64,000 nt of DNA from Pseudomonas frederiksbergensis. GTDB lineage: Bacteria > Pseudomonadota > Gammaproteobacteria > Pseudomonadales > Pseudomonadaceae. The notes under the pieces were generated by a model that had not been told where the DNA came from, ran no database searches, and was given only the letters and a program-made list of their open reading frames with translations. Each line of letters opens with the position of its first letter. Positions within the stretch are counted from its first letter, which is position 1. The translations under genes and the position numbers were made by a program. Shown here piece after piece: positions 61,848 to 64,000 of the stretch. Location: assembly GCF_000802155.2 (NCBI RefSeq), contig NZ_JQGJ02000017.1, forward strand, positions 43,056 to 107,055. The letters run 5' to 3'.

Positions 61848-62417
61848 ATGCGTTATTCAGCCAACCACAAGATGGAAACCCGCGAAAAGCTGCTCGCGAG
61901 CAGCGCCACCTCCATCAAAAAGTCCGGTTTTGCCACGGTAGGCGTCGATGGCTTGATGAAGGCAATCGGGCTGAGCGGCGGTGCGTTCTACAGCCATTTC
62001 TCGTCCAAGGATGAGCTTTTCAGGGCCATTGTCGAAAGAGAACTCGCCCAGAGCCTGGACCGTTTGAACGGTGAGGGGGGCATGGACGCAGTAAAGTTGC
62101 AGCGTTGCCTCAAGCAATACTTGAGCATGGGCCACGTTGAACAACCCGAGGCAGGGTGTGCATTGCCGGTGTTGGGGGCAGAGATTGCACGTTCGGATAT
62201 GCAGGTACGCGAGGCGGCGCAGACTTGGATCTGCCGGCTGCATGAAGGCTGGGCGCGAATCTTAGGAAGCGATAGCTTGGCGTGGTCGGTGTTGTCGCAA
62301 TGTGTCGGGGCGTTGGTGGTTGCGCGCATGCTTGCGACTCCCGAGGTCCAACGCGATGTCCTCAAATCCAGCTATGACGAAATCAGCCGTCGTATCACCG
62401 ACCGACCGTTTGACTGA
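61848..62417 (+). CDS. TetR-family transcriptional regulator
   Basis: A 189-residue repressor: HTH in TREKLLASSATSIKKSGFATVGVDGLMKAIGLSGGAFYSHFSSKDEL (split, about 10-58), typical of the YhgD-like/AcrR-type group, with an effector domain carrying several cysteines (GCALP, TWICRL, QCVGAL). It likely represses the divergent SDR operon. ATG 61848 with AGAGG upstream is preferred to the longer frame. Confidence 0.9.
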   Translation: MRYSANHKMETREKLLASSATSIKKSGFATVGVDGLMKAIGLSGGAFYSHFSSKDELFRAIVERELAQSLDRLNGEGGMDAVKLQRCLKQYLSMGHVEQPEAGCALPVLGAEIARSDMQVREAAQTWICRLHEGWARILGSDSLAWSVLSQCVGALVVARMLATPEVQRDVLKSSYDEISRRITDRPFD

Positions 62418-62424
62418 TCCCTGC

Positions 62425-62706
62425 TTATTTGCAGATGACGATCATGCTGCGACTGGTATACCCGGCGGGGTTGAGTCCGAATGGATAGTCTCCCGGCTCC
62501 TCGACGGTATCCCCCGATTTGGCGATCACCTTGTAGTTCTTTGGGGCGCATGAATTGGCAGCGGTGGCGGCGCATTGCTCCCAGGATGAAGTCAGCCCAG
62601 AGCAATTGATGTGCAAGCCCTTTTTACCGCGCTTCATTTCGGTTTTCGAAGTCGCCGCGCAGCCCGCAATTGCCAGTATGGCGATCAAGATCAAAATTCG
62701 TTTCAT
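62425..62706 (-). CDS. Small lipoprotein (93 aa)
   Basis: Signal peptide with lipobox IAGC (Cys about residue 16), then a mature part with further cysteines (INCSG, QCAATAANSCAP, IVICK), probably disulfide-bonded. The SKTEMKRGKKGLHINCSGL and SSWEQCAATA segments are characteristic but not tied to a known function. Convergent with tetR, 7-base gap. Confidence 0.78.
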   Translation of the reverse strand: MKRILILIAILAIAGCAATSKTEMKRGKKGLHINCSGLTSSWEQCAATAANSCAPKNYKVIAKSGDTVEEPGDYPFGLNPAGYTSRSMIVICK

Positions 62707-62871
62707 TCCCGTCCTTATGCCGTCGTGGATCTTGTGTCTACGTACGGCTGTGTTCGCTCTCGCTTGAAGCGTTCATGACGTCCTGTATGAAAAAATCCAT
62801 GTCCAGCATTAGGTTACGAGGCTAAACATGGCCTAAATGGGCGGCAAATACCAGACCTATGATCAAACTGA

Positions 62872-63759
62872 TTAATCTGCCGCAATGACGGGTTTGGCGG
62901 CATCGCCCATCGTCAGCGTTGCGCCGACTGACGCAAGGATAATGCAGGTAATGGCGGCCCACTGCGCCAGCGATAGGTATTCCTGAAGGAACACCAGTCC
63001 CGACAAGGCGCCGATCGCGGGCTCGACACTCATCAGCGTGCCGAACGTGCGGGCGGGAATTCGGGTCAGGGAAATCATCTCCAAGGTATAAGGGAGGGCA
63101 GTAGACAGAATGGCCACCGCAATGGCGATTGGAATAAGACTTGGTGTCAGCAGTGCGGCACCGGCGTGCACAATGCCAATGGGCGCGACAAACAGTGCGG
63201 CGATCATGACCCCTAGTGCAGCGGTCTGCACGCCGTTGTCCGCGCCGGCTTTCTGGCCAAACAAAATGTACAGTGCCCAGCACACGCCTGCGCCCAATGC
63301 ATAGCCTGCTCCGATCAAGTCGATGCTGGTGCTGGCGGCTCCGTTGGGTATGAGCAGCAGCAGGCCGACCAACGCCAGGGCAATCCAGAGAAAATCAATC
63401 GCCCGACGTGACGCATAAATCGCAACCGCCAGAGGGCCGGTAAACTCCAATGCCACCGCAATGCCCAGCGGAACGGTACGAAGTGACATATAAAAGAGAA
63501 AATTCATGCCCCCCAGGGCCATCCCGTAGACCAACACGGTGCGCAAGGATTGGGCTGTGAGTTTGGCCCGCCACGGGCGTAGCAATAACAACATGATGAT
63601 GCTGGCGAAAATCAGCCGCAGGGTCGTCGTGCCTTGCGCGCCTACTATCGGGAACATGCTCTTGGCGAGGGAAGCGCCGGACTGGATGGAGGCCATGGCG
63701 ACCAGTAGCAAGGCAACCGGAAATAAAGAAGAGGCCAGGCTTCGATTGGGTGGAGTCAT
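62872..63759 (-). CDS. EamA-family exporter (RhtA-like)
   Basis: A 295-residue inner-membrane protein with ten hydrophobic segments in two EamA repeats (SLFPVALLLVAMASIQSGASLAKSMF split; GAGYALGAGVCWALYILFGQ). Resembles the threonine/homoserine exporter RhtA. ATG 63759 has no strong ribosome site. Substrate inferred from family only. Confidence 0.88.
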   Translation of the reverse strand: MTPPNRSLASSLFPVALLLVAMASIQSGASLAKSMFPIVGAQGTTTLRLIFASIIMLLLLRPWRAKLTAQSLRTVLVYGMALGGMNFLFYMSLRTVPLGIAVALEFTGPLAVAIYASRRAIDFLWIALALVGLLLLIPNGAASTSIDLIGAGYALGAGVCWALYILFGQKAGADNGVQTAALGVMIAALFVAPIGIVHAGAALLTPSLIPIAIAVAILSTALPYTLEMISLTRIPARTFGTLMSVEPAIGALSGLVFLQEYLSLAQWAAITCIILASVGATLTMGDAAKPVIAAD

Positions 63760-63897
63760 TACGGGGTGTCATCCAATGAAAAGGGCAGGGGGGAAGTGGA
63801 TTGAGCAATATAGTGCGCATTTCAAGCGACGTAGTCTATATATAAGGCGCCCTTGAGCTCTTTCATCCATAAAGATGGAGAAAGACACAACAAAGGG

Positions 63898-63925
63898 TTG
63901 ACGGCAGATTCTGGATGTCTATAAT
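63898..63925 (+). promoter_or_regulatory. Strong sigma-70 promoter, probably of a stable-RNA operon beyond the window
   Basis: TTGACG (63898-63903), 16-base spacer, perfect TATAAT (63920-63925), then a GC-rich discriminator TCGCCCC. No ORF starts in the remaining 75 bases. The layout resembles rRNA/tRNA promoters of Pseudomonas; the gene itself is outside the window. Confidence 0.65.
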
Positions 63926-64000
63926 TCGCCCCACTTCCGGCGCAGTCGAAACGTAAAATTTCTTGAATTTCAATGAGTTAGATGGTTTCGGCAAAGCAGG

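Overview
The window is chromosomal DNA from a Pseudomonas, most likely the P. fluorescens complex. This is inferred from protein content (ETF/ETF-QO locus, 2-methylcitrate operon with acnD/prpF, thrH, cysH, pabB), from Pseudomonas-type REP sequences with a GTGGCGAGGGAGCTTGCTCCCGC-like core, and from gene order I recall as similar to P. aeruginosa PA17xx and PA079x regions. No phage, insertion sequence or CRISPR array was recognised. No taxon was confirmed by a search.

Layout. 1-2.9 kb: ETF-ubiquinone oxidoreductase (cut by the window edge) divergent from etfBA, with a near-consensus promoter and PsrA-type operator. 3-9.2 kb: a secreted solute-binding protein, two DUF4398/OmpA lipoproteins, a MocR-type regulator and small conserved proteins including RraB. 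9.5-11.5 kb: a cluster of circularly permuted ATP-grasp (here an internally deleted remnant), alpha-E protein and transglutaminase. 11.6-19.9 kb: cytochrome c, a thiolase/FadB-like pair, an amidotransferase, CorA, an acyltransferase and a crotonase. 20.2-27.2 kb: tRNA-Ser(GGA), then an accessory-looking stretch (UvsE, NTF2-like, EamA, GNAT, a DapF-like protein without its second catalytic cysteine, HD protein, zinc dehydrogenase). 27.6-31.8 kb: a hybrid sensor kinase and a run of tiny, low-complexity or acidic proteins. 32-38.4 kb: HAD phosphatase, SDR/LysR pair, Asp/Glu/hydantoin-racemase-like protein, cysH, thrH, pabB.

38.6-41.7 kb holds a three-gene operon (retropepsin-like protease, membrane inactive transglutaminase, RimK-like ATP-grasp ligase) that looks like a peptide-tagging system. 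42-48.7 kb is the 2-methylcitrate operon (GntR regulator, prpB, prpC, acnD, prpF) with palindromic operators. 48.8-55 kb is a tightly coupled eight-gene operon for metal (probably zinc) ABC import with four accessory envelope proteins. 55.2-64 kb holds soxR with a SoxR box, LysE and EamA exporters, a cysteine desulfurase, an Xaa-Pro aminopeptidase, a TetR-controlled SDR/DsbA-like pair, and a strong promoter at the right edge that probably drives a stable-RNA operon outside the window.

The least explained observations are the deleted ATP-grasp gene, the peptide-ligase operon, the DapF-like neighbourhood, the extended metal operon and the acidic/Gly-zipper small-protein cluster.
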